Positions 46,769 through 58,714 of a stretch of 64,000 bases of DNA are shown here, piece by piece. Origin of the DNA: Delphinapterus leucas (Eukaryota > Chordata > Mammalia > Artiodactyla > Monodontidae); NCBI RefSeq assembly GCF_002288925.2, contig NW_022098076.1, positions 91,357,933 through 91,421,932 on the forward strand. Reading direction: 5' to 3'. A model generated the notes under the pieces. It was given only the letters and a program-made list of their open reading frames with translations. It was not told where the DNA came from and did not search any database. Position 1 is the stretch's first letter. Each line of letters opens with the position of its first letter. The translations under genes were made by a program, and so were the position numbers.

Positions 46769-48165
46769 AATTTGAATAGGAATGCTGAATATGAAATATA
46801 TTATTTATCAAACTTTAGATTTATCAACAAACTAGAGATTGTTAAATATCTTTCAAAAACGAGTGACACCTCCCTACCACTAAATTTGGACCTCCCCTGG
46901 AAACTTACAAAGGAAAGAAGCTGAGAAGCCACCAAGCCCCCCTCCCCACCAGAGAGTTAGCCCGCTACGTGATGGTACAGGGCAGTTGCTCCAGGGCTGG
47001 AAAGCTCTAGTAATCTGACATTTCTTCCAGCTTCTTCTCTTGATACCAATCTTAGTTACTGACTCAGCAAGCATCCCATCCACATGTTATGATCAAAGTT
47101 ATCTAGGATAACGGCCTCCAAGTCCACGGCTCTTAAGTGGGACCTGTACCATCTCTCCACTAAAGGAGCTTCTAGGCAGGGTTCACATGTGTAAAGCAAT
47201 GACTGAATCCCCAGCCATCCCATCGTCTGATCCCAAACTGTTCCCACCTAATTTCCTCCCCAAACCCCCATCCAAACCCTTGGTCCAAACCTCCAGCCAA
47301 ACCCTTGGTCCATGACTGGGCTTTCAATCTGTCTTTGGCCCTGCAGATATGATATGGGTCCTGCACATCTTGTAGCCTAAGTGAAGAACTCCTGCCTGAG
47401 GCACTGAGGAAGCCTGTCTCCACTCTGACTGAGGCCAGGGGCAAACAGATCTGCCCCCTCCCTAATCTCACACAGGGAGGTGGGAAGTAGCCCACATTTT
47501 ATCTTGTACAAGTAGCGTTTGTCCGGCATCTGCGTGACTCAGGCAATGCTGTTGCCATTTCCTTTTTGTGCCTGAAAAATGGCTTCACGGTCTGGAGGCA
47601 GGCGCCTGGGCTCTGCGGCAGAGCACTCAGACACCGAGGTGCCAGCCTGGCCCATCCAAGCCTCAAAACTCACATCAATTCAGGTGACCTTAGTTCACAC
47701 CTCACAGGCATCTCCTAACAGCAGCAACCTGTTCTTGAAAGTCAGGATGCTCTGGGCAGGATGCTGATGGCTCATTATTTTTAAATGGGAAGAATTAAAA
47801 TTCGGTATAACTACAACCCCCTGTCCCAGCCAATTATTCTGGGGCCGGGGGTGGGGAGGGGGTGCCCATGATGGAAGTACACAGAGAAAAGCCCTGGTCG
47901 CTTCCTGGAAAGAACAGAATTCAAACACAAACCCACCAGACAGTTCTGAGTGCCCCCTGCAGTCTGCTTCACCTATCACACCAACGCATTGGCTTTCCTC
48001 TTCCTCTGATGCCTTTATGGGTTTTGGGTATAAAATGGAAGCCCAATTTGAATTCGCATTTCTTTAGCTGCTACTGATGTTGGCACTTTGCTACCTGCTA
48101 TGTGCATGTGCATTTGTGTAACTGTCTCCTTACCTCTTGGACCCACTTATTTAGCAGAAATGATC
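46769..48165. other. Intron-type sequence, nothing recognised
   Basis: No supported gene or named repeat. Confidence 0.5.
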
Positions 48166-48169
48166 ATTG

Positions 48170-48350
48170 ACTGTGTGTTTGTTGCATGCAGGTTTACAAA
48201 GCATTTTCACACACGCCTTTTACAAATTGTTTCTCATTTCATCCTTACAGAAATTCTGTGAGATAAGCACTTTTGTCCATTTTGCAAAGGAGGAAGTTGG
48301 AAAATCCGAGAGTTTAAGTGACTTTTCCAAAGGCAAACAGTTCCTTACAG
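48170..48350 (-). mobile_element. MIR
   Basis: Reverse complement MIR: 'TTCTCATTTCATCCTTACAG', 'TTTGCAAAGGAGGAAGTTGG', 'TTAAGTGACTTTTCCAAAGG'. Confidence 0.75.
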
Positions 48351-48397
48351 AAGTGCCTCAATTCTAACCTTGGGATTCTGCCTAGAAGCCCACGATG

Positions 48398-48598
48398 GGG
48401 CTTCCCCGGTGGCGCAGTGGTTGAGAGTCCGCCTGCCGATCCAGGGGACACGGGTTCAGGCCCCGGTCTGGGAAGATCCCACGTGCCGCGGAGCGGCTGG
48501 GCCCGTGAGCCAAGGCCGCTGAGCCTGCGCGTCCGGAGCCTGTGCTCCGCAACAGGAGAGGCCGCAACAGTGAGAGGCCCGCGTACTGCAAAAAAAAA
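48398..48598 (+). mobile_element. CHR-2-type SINE with duplication
   Basis: Plus-strand full copy. Flanked by AGAAGCCCACGATG (48384-48397) and AGAAGCCCAGGATG (48599-48612), one mismatch. Confidence 0.95.
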
Positions 48599-48714
48599 AG
48601 AAGCCCAGGATGTCTCTACTAATCACAGTCACTTACTGGCTTTGCATAAACCCTTAGACAATAGATTCCTTAATTCTTTAGCTATCAAGTTTGTGTTATA
48701 CACCTTTCACAGGT

Positions 48715-48905
48715 ACACAACTTTTAATCCAACAATTCCACTATTGGGAATCCTTACTGAAGTAAAAGCAGAGATATGTTGTGATGCACAATTTGTACTA
48801 GCAAAAGCTGTAAAAAATAAAAACTGTAATAAGAAACTGCAAATAATCACCCAATGGGGAATGCTTATGTAATTATGGTAAAGCCCCACTGTGGAATCCA
48901 GCATC
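48715..48905 (+). mobile_element. L1M fragment
   Basis: Plus-strand old L1 text 'CCAACAATTCCACTATTGGG' to 'GGTAAAGCCCCACTGTGGAA', the ORF2 C-terminal and 3' region. Confidence 0.55.
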
Positions 48906-48914
48906 AGGACTAGA

Positions 48915-48990
48915 CTTCACCTGTTTCTCTTTACCTTTTCACCACCAGCACTTAATAAATACTTAGGTGGATGAATAAATTCAATTCTCA
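48915..48990 (+). mobile_element. L2 3' end relic
   Basis: 'CCAGCACTTAATAAATACTT' then 'GGTGGATGAATAAATTC' resembles the L2 terminus. Confidence 0.45.
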
Positions 48991-49465
48991 TAAAGACTAG
49001 TCTGCTCTATGTGGACAGAGGGGATGTTAAAGATAGAATATTAAGGGGAAAGACTGGGCTGGGGAGCGACCTGGGTTATCAAAAGAAAAGGGGACAGGAG
49101 AGCCTTGTGTGCCTGTGTTTATGTTTGCAGGTGCGGGAGGAACGCGTACATTGTACACCTGGATTAGCTCAGAGATGTGGCCTGGAGGGAGGAGACCATT
49201 CATTTTTTTCTGTACATATTTCAGTATTGCTTTCCTTGCTATGACAAATAGAAATCATGTTTGTAATTAAATAAAGTGGTAAGTAAAATAATGTACAATA
49301 AAAAATAAATTTTATTGTTGTTTGACTCCCTTTTTTGTCTTACTTTAGGGTTTGATTATTATAAAGACCTTGTAATTTTTACAGCCAGCGGAAAACATTT
49401 TTGTTTCCATAGTTAGAAGATTGTGACCTTTCTCTAGGGAAGTTAGGTTCTCCATTCAGCTTTCG
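48991..49465. other. Intron-type sequence, nothing recognised
   Basis: AT-rich, no supported feature. Confidence 0.5.
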
Positions 49466-49469
49466 ACTG

Positions 49470-50055
49470 CTTGTTGGCTTTAGCAATTAAGGCAATCTAG
49501 TTATTGCAAGTATATTTTTTCCATTCTTATTACTTTTTAAACTCAATTGATCATATTCTATTTGTTTCCATTTATGTTTGTCAGTTCCTGGGCTCTCTAC
49601 TTTCTTTCACTGAGTTATGCTTGTGCTTTTATATTAGTGTAATGCATTTATATCAATACCTTATTTTTCTTTATAATATTCTTGAAAATAAAGTGTCATC
49701 TGTTCTTCCTTATGGTTCTTATTTTCTTATTTTAATCCTAATGACTTTAATAATTACGTTTTCAAGTTCAATAAATAATCCTGTTGGGACTTTAATTGAA
49801 ATTGTGTTCTCTCTATAAATTACCCAGAGCAATCATGTCATCTTTCTGTTTAACCAGAAACATGGCACGTCTCACCACTTATTCAAGTCTTAAAATTTCT
49901 TCCTTTTAACATTTATAGACTGCTTAAACTTTCGTATACTTCTCTTTCATACTTAGTCTGTGGTTGATTTTTAAAAAATACATTTTGCTACATTTAAAAA
50001 AATATTGTTTCCTCTTGATGTCATTATATTGATAATAATTTATATTATGGCACTA
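49470..50055 (-). mobile_element. Old L1M ORF2 fragment
   Basis: AT-rich minus-strand L1 ORF2-type text ('GACTTTAATTGAAATTGTGT' near 49788). Confidence 0.5.
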
Positions 50056-50159
50056 ATTATTAGGGGACAAAGTCATCGATAGTTTCCTTTCCTTTTGTGG
50101 GACGACCTATAGTGTTTCCTCATTAAGTGTATAGCTCTCTTTTGTTTTAAAGAATTCTT

Positions 50160-50300
50160 GATGTTTCATTCATTCATTCACTCATTTTGAACTATGTGCC
50201 AGACACCGGACTGGGCACAGGGAAAAAGCAGTAAACAGAAGATTAAAAAAATCCTTGTTTTATTCAGTTTACATTTTATTGTGCTAAGAATTAGCCCTTG
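50160..50300 (-). mobile_element. L2 3' fragment
   Basis: Reverse complement of L2 3' end: 'TCATTCATTCATTCACTCAT' and 'ACTATGTGCCAGACACCGGA'. Confidence 0.65.
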
Positions 50301-50869
50301 TCTTTGTTTTTAAATTTTTACAATAAGAAGTGGGCGTTCCATTTCATCAAATAATTGTTTTGCATGACCTGGAATGATAATATTGTTTTTCCTGAGGCAC
50401 GTAGTATTGCATTCTCCTACCACTGAACCATTTTTATTCCTAGGAATAAACACGTGTGTCTAACTTTGAATGACTTGGAAACCTAGAAGTCCTATCTGAA
50501 AAACAAGTGAGTCAGAAAAATCAAAACACAAACAAGTTGGAAATGAATCAAGAAAAATAATCATGACACATAATTTTCTATCGTGCAGAATGAGGATTCA
50601 GTAACATAACTGGAAGCCTCTAATTTCCCTTCTCCCAGATTTCATCAGAGGAAACAACAAAACATGCACTGGGGACAGTTTTGGGAGCAGAAACTGTGGA
50701 AGCATATCTCCCAGGTACTAGAATCCCTGTGGAGAAGGCTCCTGGGGCCTGGTCACGGCGATCCTCCAAGAAGGAGGTGCCCCTGGGCTGCCCCAAGAAA
50801 AGCCAGGATTGTCAGTGGCCGCGGGACACCAAGCCCGAACTTGCCTTTCTGGAGAGGAAAGGGAGCCAC
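50301..50869. other. Intron-type sequence, nothing recognised
   Basis: No supported feature. Confidence 0.5.
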
Positions 50870-51413
50870 TTTTTAAGGCAGGGTCAAGACCTGCCTTAGG
50901 TTTTTGAAGGATGATTCTTCCTCTCTGTGTCCACAGACTCTGAGGCAGCCCCTGAGTTCTCTGTGTCTTGGTGTCCACACCTTTGTGTCTCTCCTTCATT
51001 TTGAGTGGGGCTGGGACCCAGGACTGGCTTGTAGCCAGCAGAACACAGGAAGCATGAGGACAGGATATCACTTCCCCGATGGTTCTCCACGGCTGTAATT
51101 CCCACCTCTCTCCCAGACTCTCTCTCTTGCTGGCTTCGGTGAAGCAAGCTGCCATGGTGAGAGGCCCACCTGGCAAGGAGCCAGGGGTGGCCTCCAGCCA
51201 ACAGCAAAGAACCGAGGCCCACAGCCAGGAGAGCATGGAAACAGGTGAGACCTTGACCACAGCCTTGTGAGACCCTGAGCAGAGGATGCAGCTAAGCCCA
51301 GACTCCTGACCCACAGAGACCGTGGGAGCTGCAGTGGGTGTGGTTCTTAAGTCACTAAGTTTGCAGGTCTCAGTGATAACTGTTACGTACGCAGCAATAG
51401 GTGGTGAATACAC
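50870..51413 (+). mobile_element. MaLR (MLT1-like) LTR
   Basis: 'TCTCTTGCTGGCTTCGGTGA', 'GCCTTGTGAGACCCTGAGCA' and the end 'AAGTCACTAAGTTTGCAGG' then 'GCAGCAATAGGTGGTGAATA' match the 3' end of mammalian MaLR LTRs. The left boundary is uncertain. Confidence 0.6.
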
Positions 51414-51499
51414 TGTCCTCATCCTGAAAACAGATTTCGGGGAGCCCGGGTGGTTGCGCGGAGGTGGGTTCATCAGGCTGGGGCTGATGCAGCTCAGAC

Positions 51500-51960
51500 C
51501 CCAGGTGGTGGTGAAGTCAGAGGCCTGAGAGGTCGGTGGGCCTGGGGCATATCTGGAAGGTAGAGCCAATGGGATTTTCTGGCCGACTGCAGGCTGGGCT
51601 GAGAGAAGATGAAGAGTCGGGGTGACGGTAAGAGACTGGACGGGTGGGTTCACATCTGCTGGGGTGGGAGGCTGTGCGCGGAAGCTTTGGGAGGATAAGA
51701 GGCCAGTGCACTTCTGGATGTGTGGAGCCTGAGATGCCGCTCCCGCCAAGTGCATCTCTGTGGGGATACTGAGTAGGCAGTGGGATCCGCACGTCTGGAG
51801 TTTAGGAGAGTGAGCGCTCCGGGCTGGGGACTCGCATTTGGGAGTCAACCAGACAGGGATGGAGTGGAACACTGTGAGCCTGGATGAGGTTACCATGGAC
51901 ACCGGGAGGGACAGGGAACAGAGGAAGGAAGGTCTAGGCCCTGGCCCTCTGGCTGTTAAG
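51500..51960 (-). mobile_element. L2 ORF2 fragment
   Basis: Reverse complement of the L2 RT C-terminal region. In the native frame the minus strand retains SPKLQTCGSHCLLSIPTEMH (around 51807 downwards), close to the L2 'SPELQTRISNCLLDISTWMS' segment. Confidence 0.7.
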
Positions 51961-52267
51961 AGAAGGGACCAGCCACGCATTTGGGTATATTTTGTGTCCG
52001 AGGATTTTTCTCCCCTCTTTTCAGATTACTGGACTGTCATTTATATCACGTGACCAAAATCAGCCTCAAGACAGGGGATTTGTTGGGCAAAGCTGATGAT
52101 TTCACGAGCGGCAGTGGCTCCTTCAGGTCAAGTGTCCTGTCCAGCTGGAAAGGCCGAGGTCCTAGGACCCCACTGGGCAGATTCCGCTCTACATTGGCCG
52201 CTGGTCCTCTCCTATAAACTGAATGGCTTAAAGGAGATGACCCTGTATCTTTATTTAAAATGCAGTA
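51961..52267. other. Intron-type sequence, nothing recognised
   Basis: No supported feature. Confidence 0.5.
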
Positions 52268-52484
52268 GGGCTTCCCTGGCGGCGCAGTGGTTGAGGGTCC
52301 GCCTGCCAATGCAGGGGACACGGGTTCGTGCCCCGGTCCGGGAAGATCCCACGTGCCGCGGAGCGGCTGGGCCCGTGAGCCATGGCCACTGAGCCTCCGC
52401 GTCCGGAGCCTGTGCTCCGCAACGGGAGAGGCCACAACAGTGAGAGGCCCGCATACCGCAAAAAACAAACAAACAAACAAAAAA
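52268..52484 (+). mobile_element. CHR-2-type SINE
   Basis: Plus-strand full copy with a (AAAC)n tail. The target duplication is unclear. Confidence 0.95.
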
Positions 52485-52559
52485 GCAATGTTATTTCTGG
52501 ATAACCTGATCTAGTGACCGCACTGAAATGATTCGCAAAGAATCTTCCATGGTAACATA

Positions 52560-52750
52560 TTCCTTTTTAAGCACTATGTGTGCAGAACTTGGTATCATGG
52601 TCTCCTTTAATCCTCCCAGCAGCCCTGTGAGGTGGGTGCTGTTTTTGCCATCAACATTTTTCAGATGAGAGAACTGAAGCTTAGCAAGTTTCACCGGCTG
52701 CCCCAGCAGAACCAAGCTTGGAGTAAGTCGAGAACCCGCAGGCTCCGCTC
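52560..52750 (-). mobile_element. MIR
   Basis: Reverse complement MIR: 'CTCCTTTAATCCTCCCAGCA', 'CCTGTGAGGTGGGTGCTG', 'TTTTCAGATGAGAGAACTGA'. Confidence 0.8.
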
Positions 52751-52836
52751 CCCTGCCGGGCACTTTACACAGGCAGAGCTGCCCTGACGGCCAAGGAAGG
52801 CGCACGGGTGCTTTAGGTTCCAATAATAAAGCTGTA

Positions 52837-53053
52837 GGAACTTCCCTGGTGGTCCAGTGGTTAAGTCTTTGCCTTCCAATGCAGGGGGTGTGGCTTTGGT
52901 CCCTGGTCGGGAGCTAGAATCCCACATGCCTCGCGGCCAAGAAAAAAAACACACAAAAAACCCGAAAAACATGAAACAGAAGCAATACTGTAACAAATTC
53001 AATAAAGACTTTAAAAATGGTCCACATCAAAAAAATAAAAAAATAAAAATAAA
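52837..53053 (+). mobile_element. CHR-1-type SINE with long 3' part
   Basis: Plus-strand 'GGAACTTCCCTGGTGGTCCA' head and the CHR-1-specific 3' part 'AATTCAATAAAGACTTTAAA' ending in an A-rich tail. Possible duplication AATAAAGC at both ends. It is the most complete CHR-1 copy here. Confidence 0.9.
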
Positions 53054-54016
53054 GCGGGCTGCTCCCACTAATCAGAGGTGTGATTTGAGCAAATCGCTCC
53101 ATCACTGTGGGAGGCTGGTAGGTTTCCCTCTCCGCCAAATGATGCTGTTGAACAAGGTTTATTCATTCGTTATTAAAAAGTAAGTAATGTGTGTCTATCA
53201 GACAATTTCTAAAGTTCCTTTCAGCTCTAGAAGCTATAATTCATATGTGACAATGTTAATGGGGGAAGGGCAATGTTAATTTCTTACAGATATTCAATGA
53301 GTAATGTTACTTTCTTATAAAAATCCCCTTCAACAGACCTACCTGCCTTTATATTCTTTTATTTAAGGGAGCCTGAAGAGAAAAACACCCATGCCTTCCA
53401 TGTTTCAGTTAGCAAACGTGAGGCACAGAACGTCTGGTAAAGTTAGAGCTGATTAAAAATTTATGCATATTGTCAAAAATTCTTTCACAGACGTGAAAAG
53501 GACCAGCTCTAGAGTCTGCAGTGATTTAGAAAGCAGAACTACTAAAATGATACATTTTTCCCCTGAGCTCTGACACTGAGCTTCAACGGTCCCACCGTTT
53601 CAGATGCCCAGGGTAGAGATTTATCTGTGTTTCACCAAGTATGAAAAATATACGGATGGAGGGGTTTCCGGCTGGTCCCCCCCAAGTCATCCAGCTACCT
53701 CCCTTAATGTCAGCAGGCTCATAAACTTCTCCTGCGTTCTAAAGAAAGCAGCTTGCGCCACCGCACAGAAGCCTCCCAAAGTGTCACTTGCTGCCTATAA
53801 ATTCACTTACACTCAATAAAGGCAATTGGCTACACATGGACTTAATTACCATGGCCCTCGTTGGGAAACTGAGGGGTTTGCCATCTCTCGAAGCAGAGGT
53901 GGAAAAAGTCGTGTGCAAAGCAAGGCGATTTCTCAGTGGCACATTACAAAGTCTGATTTATTCATTGATGGTTCTACTTATTAGTGGGCTAGGATTAGCA
54001 GTTACTACTCCAGAAA
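53054..54016. other. Intron-type sequence, nothing recognised
   Basis: No supported gene or named repeat. Confidence 0.5.
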
Positions 54017-54027
54017 GAAGCTTCCTT

Positions 54028-54236
54028 GTTTTTTTTTTTTTTTTTCTTCTTGCTACGCGGGCCTCTCACTGCTGTGGCCTCTCCCGTTGCGGAGCACAGG
54101 CTCCGGACGCGCAGGCTCAGCGGCCATGGCTCACGGGCCCAGCCGCTCCGCGGCATGTGGGATCTTCCCGGACCGGGACACGCGTCCCCTGCATCGGCAG
54201 GCGGACTCTCAACCACTGCGCCACCAGGGAAGCCCG
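54028..54236 (-). mobile_element. CHR-2-type SINE with box-B deletion
   Basis: Minus-strand copy with duplication GAAGCTTCCTT at 54017-54027 and 54237-54247. About 6 bp are missing where other copies have GGTTCGTG (54175-54185), removing the internal promoter B box. Confidence 0.95.
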
Positions 54237-54247
54237 GAAGCTTCCTT

Positions 54248-55145
54248 CTTGATTCCAAAGTATTATCGTTGCTCATGCTTGAATCCTACCGGAAACTCCC
54301 TGCCCTGCGCTCACTTTATTTTATTAAAAGGAACAATATACTACAGATGACGTCATTGATTATTTAGACTTTGGTTACTCTTTTGTTGAGAAAATGTTAC
54401 ATATGCTTTATTTTCACCTTTTGTCTGAAATATTTATCTGTATAGACAAATTCATACCCAAGCAAGAACAAATCACTTTAGGAAGGAATGGAGAGAATTT
54501 TCCATTTAAATAGATGGCCGTCCATTTCTGTTCATGCACCTATAGTTCTAAAGCCCAGACATCGTTCATCCATAGACTTTTCCTCATTTAAAGGAGTGAG
54601 TCACTGCCTTTCCTAGCTCAAGAGTCCAGAAAGTTTAGGAAACGAAACTTTACAGATGTTTACCTTTTAAACTCATTTCCTATGCGTTACTTTCAAAATT
54701 AATCTTTCATAAACAGCAACACAGTGAATTACAGAAAAGAGAAGCTTTAGAGTATAAAGGTTAATTCTGAAGATCCTCTGACCTTAGTTCTATCGAGTGA
54801 CAATCACCTATTTATGAAACATAAAGGCATGATAATTTCTGTCTGAAGCAACACGTGTATTGACATATGCCACCATACGACACAAAAATTAAGAGCCTGC
54901 TGAAACAAACCCAAAGGCTCCATATCCAAAGAACAGTTTGTCCTGCCTTGCAATGTATTAAGTACCTATGACGGAGGCGGCTTCCAGTGACTTTAGCAGA
55001 GAGTCAGTAGATTTGGGGGCTTTCACAGTCCCGGGATAATACTGGTTTTAATTTTTTCAGTGGTTTTCTGACACTCCTTAAGGCGATTTCCTACACTTTC
55101 CCACCTCCCTGGAAGGTGCACAGAGGGTGGCAGTGGCTCTACCCC
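54248..55145. other. Intron-type sequence, nothing recognised
   Basis: AT-rich; no supported feature. Confidence 0.5.
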
Positions 55146-55149
55146 AAGC

Positions 55150-55215
55150 CTACTCAAAGTATAATCCCAGGACCAGGACTCTTAGCATCTCCCAGGAGCG
55201 TGTTAGAAATTCGAC
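55150..55215 (+). mobile_element. MER20-like hAT element, left half
   Basis: 'CTCAAAGTATAATCCCAGGA' then 'CCCAGGAGCGTGTTAGAAAT' matches the left half of a MER20-type hAT MITE. The other half is at 57331-57455. Confidence 0.6.
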
Positions 55216-57060
55216 ACCAAAAACACAGGTAACCAAGGCAAAAATAGACAGGTGGAAGCACAGCAAACTAAAAACTTGTGTGCAGCAAAGGAAACCATCA
55301 ACAAAATGAAAAGGCAGCCTACAGAATGGGAGAAAGGATTCACAAAGCATACATGTGATAAGCGACTAATATCCAAAATATATAAAGATCTCCTACAACT
55401 CGATAGCAGAAGACCCCCAAATAACCTGGCTTAAAAATGGGCAAAGGAAGTGAATAAATATTTCTCAAAGAAGACATACAAATGGCCAACAGGTACATGA
55501 AAAGGTGCTCAACATCACTAATCATCAGGGAAATGCACATTTAAATAACAATGAAATGTCACCTCACATCTGTGAGGATGGCTGTTATCAGAAGAGGAAA
55601 GGTAAGCGTTGAGGAGAATGTGGAGAAAAGGGAACCCTTGAACACTGTTGGTGAGAATGTAAATTGGTTCAGTCATTATGGAAGACAGTATGAGAGGTTC
55701 CTTAAAAAATTAAAAATAGAGTTACCATGTGATCCAGCAATCCCACTTCTGGGTATATACCCAAAGGAAATGAAATTGGGATCTCAAAGAGTCACACGTC
55801 CACTGCGAAACAACAGAAGAGGCATCGATTGGTCTCTGCCTCCGGCTGCTGGCACAGAGCTCCTAAATCCCTTGGAATTCCCGTGACAGGAGAGCGTTCT
55901 GTTCTAATGAGGAGATGCTGGGTGGGCTCCTGGGGCGGGGACAAGCCACGATTAGAAGCTGAGACATTTAGCCCCACCCTCTACTGTCCAGGAAGGGTGG
56001 AGGAATGAAAATTGAGTTTATGATCGATCACGCCTACGTGATGAAGCCTCCATAAAACTTCCCGAAGTATATGGGGTTCAGAGACCTTCTGGGTGGGTGA
56101 ACACGTGGCGGAGCTGGGAGGGTGGTGCCTGGAGCGTGGGAGCTCCGTGCCCCTCGCCGCAACACCTTGCCCTGTGCATCTCTTCTATCTGGATATCCAT
56201 CTGTATCCTTTACCATTTCCCTTCATAATCAATAAGTAAATGTAAATAAGTGTTTCCCTGAGTTCTATAAGCTATTTTAGCAAATTATGGAACCCAAGCG
56301 GGGAGTCGTGGGAACCCCGATTTGTAGCCGATTGGTCAGCAGCACAGGTGACAACCTGGGATTTGACACTGACATCTGATGTTGGGGGAAGCAGTTTTGT
56401 GGGACTGAGCCCTTAACTTGGGGGGGTCTGAGGCGCTCTCCAGGGAGTGTCAGAGCTCCATTGAATTGTAGGACATCCAGCTGGTGTTGCAGAGAGTTGC
56501 TTGATGTGTGGACACCCCACGTGGTGTCAGAAGACAGCGTGGATGTAGTGGGTGAGTAAAGGGGACACACACAGGAGGAAACGTTTTTCTCTTTACACAC
56601 ATCCTTGTTCACTGCAGCGTTATTCACGAGAGCCAAGATATGGAGACAACCCAAAAGTCCGTCGACACGTATATGGATAAGGAAAATGTGGTACATACGT
56701 GCGATGGAGTATTATCCAGCCATAAAAAAAAAGGAGATCCTGCCATAGGTGACAACATGGATGAATCTTAAGGACACTGTGCTAAGTGAAGTGAGTCACA
56801 CACAGAAGGACAGATACTACATGACGTCGCTTATATGAGGAATCTAAAATAGTCCAATTCAGAGAAGCAGAGAGTAGAACAGTGGTTGCCAGGGGCTGGG
56901 GGGAGGGGGAACCAGGAAGGTATTAGTCAAATGGTGCAACCTTTCTGTTATACCAGATGGGTAGGTTCTAGAGATCTACTGTATAGCATAGAGCCTATAG
57001 TTAACAATACTGCACTGCACACTTAAACGTTTGCTAGATCTTAAGTGTTCTTATCACACG
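55216..57060 (+). mobile_element. L1 3' part inserted in MER20, itself split by an LTR
   Basis: Plus-strand L1: ORF2 C-terminal text at 55216-55795 (for example TATACCCAAAGGAAATGAAA) resumes at 56590 (TTCACTGCAGCGTTATTCAC) and continues through 3' UTR to about 57060. The break at the L1 phrase 'GGGATCTCAAAGAG' contains an LTR. Confidence 0.75.
55796..56588 (+). mobile_element. ERV-type solo LTR inside L1
   Basis: About 790 bp of non-L1 sequence. LTR-like phrases: 'GATGAAGCCTCCATAAAACT' near 56040, 'GTGTTTCCCTGAGTTCTATA' near 56249, 'GGTGACAACCTGGGATTTGA' near 56349 and 'AGGACATCCAGCTGGTGTTG' near 56470. No retroviral coding sequence; class and orientation are not resolved with certainty. Confidence 0.55.
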
Positions 57061-57092
57061 CACAGTAATAAATCAGTAAAAGAATGGGAAGT

Positions 57093-57298
57093 GGGCTTCC
57101 CTGGTGGCGCAGTGGTTGAGAGTCCACCTGCTGATGCAGGGGACACGGGTTCGTGCCCCAGTCCGGGAAGATTCTACATGCCGCGGAGCGGCTGGGCCTG
57201 TGAGCCACGGCCGCTGAGGCTGTGCGTCCGGAGCCTGTGCTCCACAACAGGAGAGGCCACAGCAGTGAGAGGCCCGCGTACCGCAAACAAACAAACAA
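57093..57298 (+). mobile_element. CHR-2-type SINE with exact 15-bp duplication
   Basis: Plus-strand full copy. AAAAGAATGGGAAGT is exact at 57078-57092 and 57299-57313. Sits at the 3' edge of the L1 in the nested block. Confidence 0.97.
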
Positions 57299-57330
57299 AA
57301 AAGAATGGGAAGTAATGATACAGAAAGAGA

Positions 57331-57455
57331 AATGCAGACTCTTAGTTCCCACCCAAGGCCTACTGAATCAGAACTTCGGGGGTGGGGGGCAAAACCCGTT
57401 TTGACGGGCTGTCCAGCTGCTTTTGAAGCATGCACCGGCGTGAGAGGCACTGCAA
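57331..57455 (+). mobile_element. MER20-like hAT element, right half
   Basis: 'GCCTACTGAATCAGAACTTC' and 'GGGGTGGGGGGCAAAA' continue the MER20-type sequence interrupted at 55215. Confidence 0.6.
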
Positions 57456-58369
57456 TCTGGCCCAACGTTAATTACAGTATCTCGCTGGACCTTCAGCTCT
57501 TCTCTGCCCGTGACCGCAGCTCAGCTCAGCACACGCATTACATCTGCTGAACCTCAGGCACTCTGCTGGGTTTGAAGAAAACCAAAGAAGACATTGCTGC
57601 CCTGTCCCCCCAAAGGCTTGCAATCTAGAGGGAAAGACAGAGGCTCAGTGGGGGTGGGGGGACCTTGGGAGCCAGGGATATGACCATGGACCACAGAGAG
57701 AGAGTCTGGCCACTGCATTTGCAAAAGAGCCTCAGGGCCTGTTTTTCGTCATGACTTGGTGCCTGGATAAGCCCAGAGAGCCTGTAGCTGCTGGGTGCTC
57801 TTAGTCCGATTTCCTGTGACGACTGACAGCAAAATACGTGATTTCACGCAGGTGTGCACCTGTCCCCAAGGCCTCTGTGAATAACCTTGATTTCTCACCC
57901 ACCTCTTCTTATGTCCTCCATTCAACCTAATATATTTTCCACCAAAGCGAATGGCAGAGAGAAAAAAAGCTATTCACCTTCTCACAGGGGTAATCCACAT
58001 GTGTTCACATCTCCTCCACAGACCACAGCTGCTTTTGAGAATTCACTGAAAATATCATTACGCAAGGAATTCAAAATGACGACCCCTAATCACTTCTTCT
58101 GGCCATCCCTTTCCCACTGTCCTCCTGAAATTTCTTTTTTCTTTCTGAAAGTAACTCATGCTCAATGTAGAAAATTTGGAATATGAAGGAAAAGAACAAA
58201 CAGAGCTGTGGTCCCAGTCCCGGGAAGATACCTATCGTGAACATTCTAGTGGTTTCTTTCTGATGTCCTTAAGAGTCCTCGGAACAATTCCGAACCTTTC
58301 CCTGAGAACCCATCTCGTTTTACACAATGATCAGGCTTCATTGCTCTGCTCACCCTGGTTTTAGTTCTG
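57456..58369. other. Intron-type sequence; L2 relic at 57545-57640
   Basis: 57545-57640 reads as an L2 3' relic on the minus strand ('CTTGCAATCTAGAGGGAAAG'). 58130-58260 resembles an old interspersed repeat that I cannot name. No gene supported. Confidence 0.45.
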
Positions 58370-58445
58370 CCGTAGCAACCCAAGTTTTTAGCCAAGTTAC
58401 CTGACCCCTCTGAGTCCCTTTTGTCACCTGTAAAATAATTGGAGT
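58370..58445 (+). mobile_element. MIR fragment
   Basis: 'GCCAAGTTACCTGACCCCTC' and 'TTTTGTCACCTGTAAAATAA' are the MIR 3' phrase. Confidence 0.65.
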
Positions 58446-58714
58446 CAGCCAGTTTTCTCAAATCCCATGATTCCTCTGTCTTTCTCCCTCTTACTTACAC
58501 AGACCATCACCTCACCCTGCGGGAAGAGGCTTGGAAGCAGGGACAGAGAAGGAGTCAGGAACAAGGAAAGCTCTTGGTTTCCAGGTGGTACCTAGTGAGC
58601 AACTCGGCCTTGGGCAACTGCCATCTTTTCCTATGAAATGACCACGGAACCCAAGACACACAGGACAAGCCTTCTGTTGCTGGAATGCTCAGAACAAGGA
58701 GACACATTTGCCGT

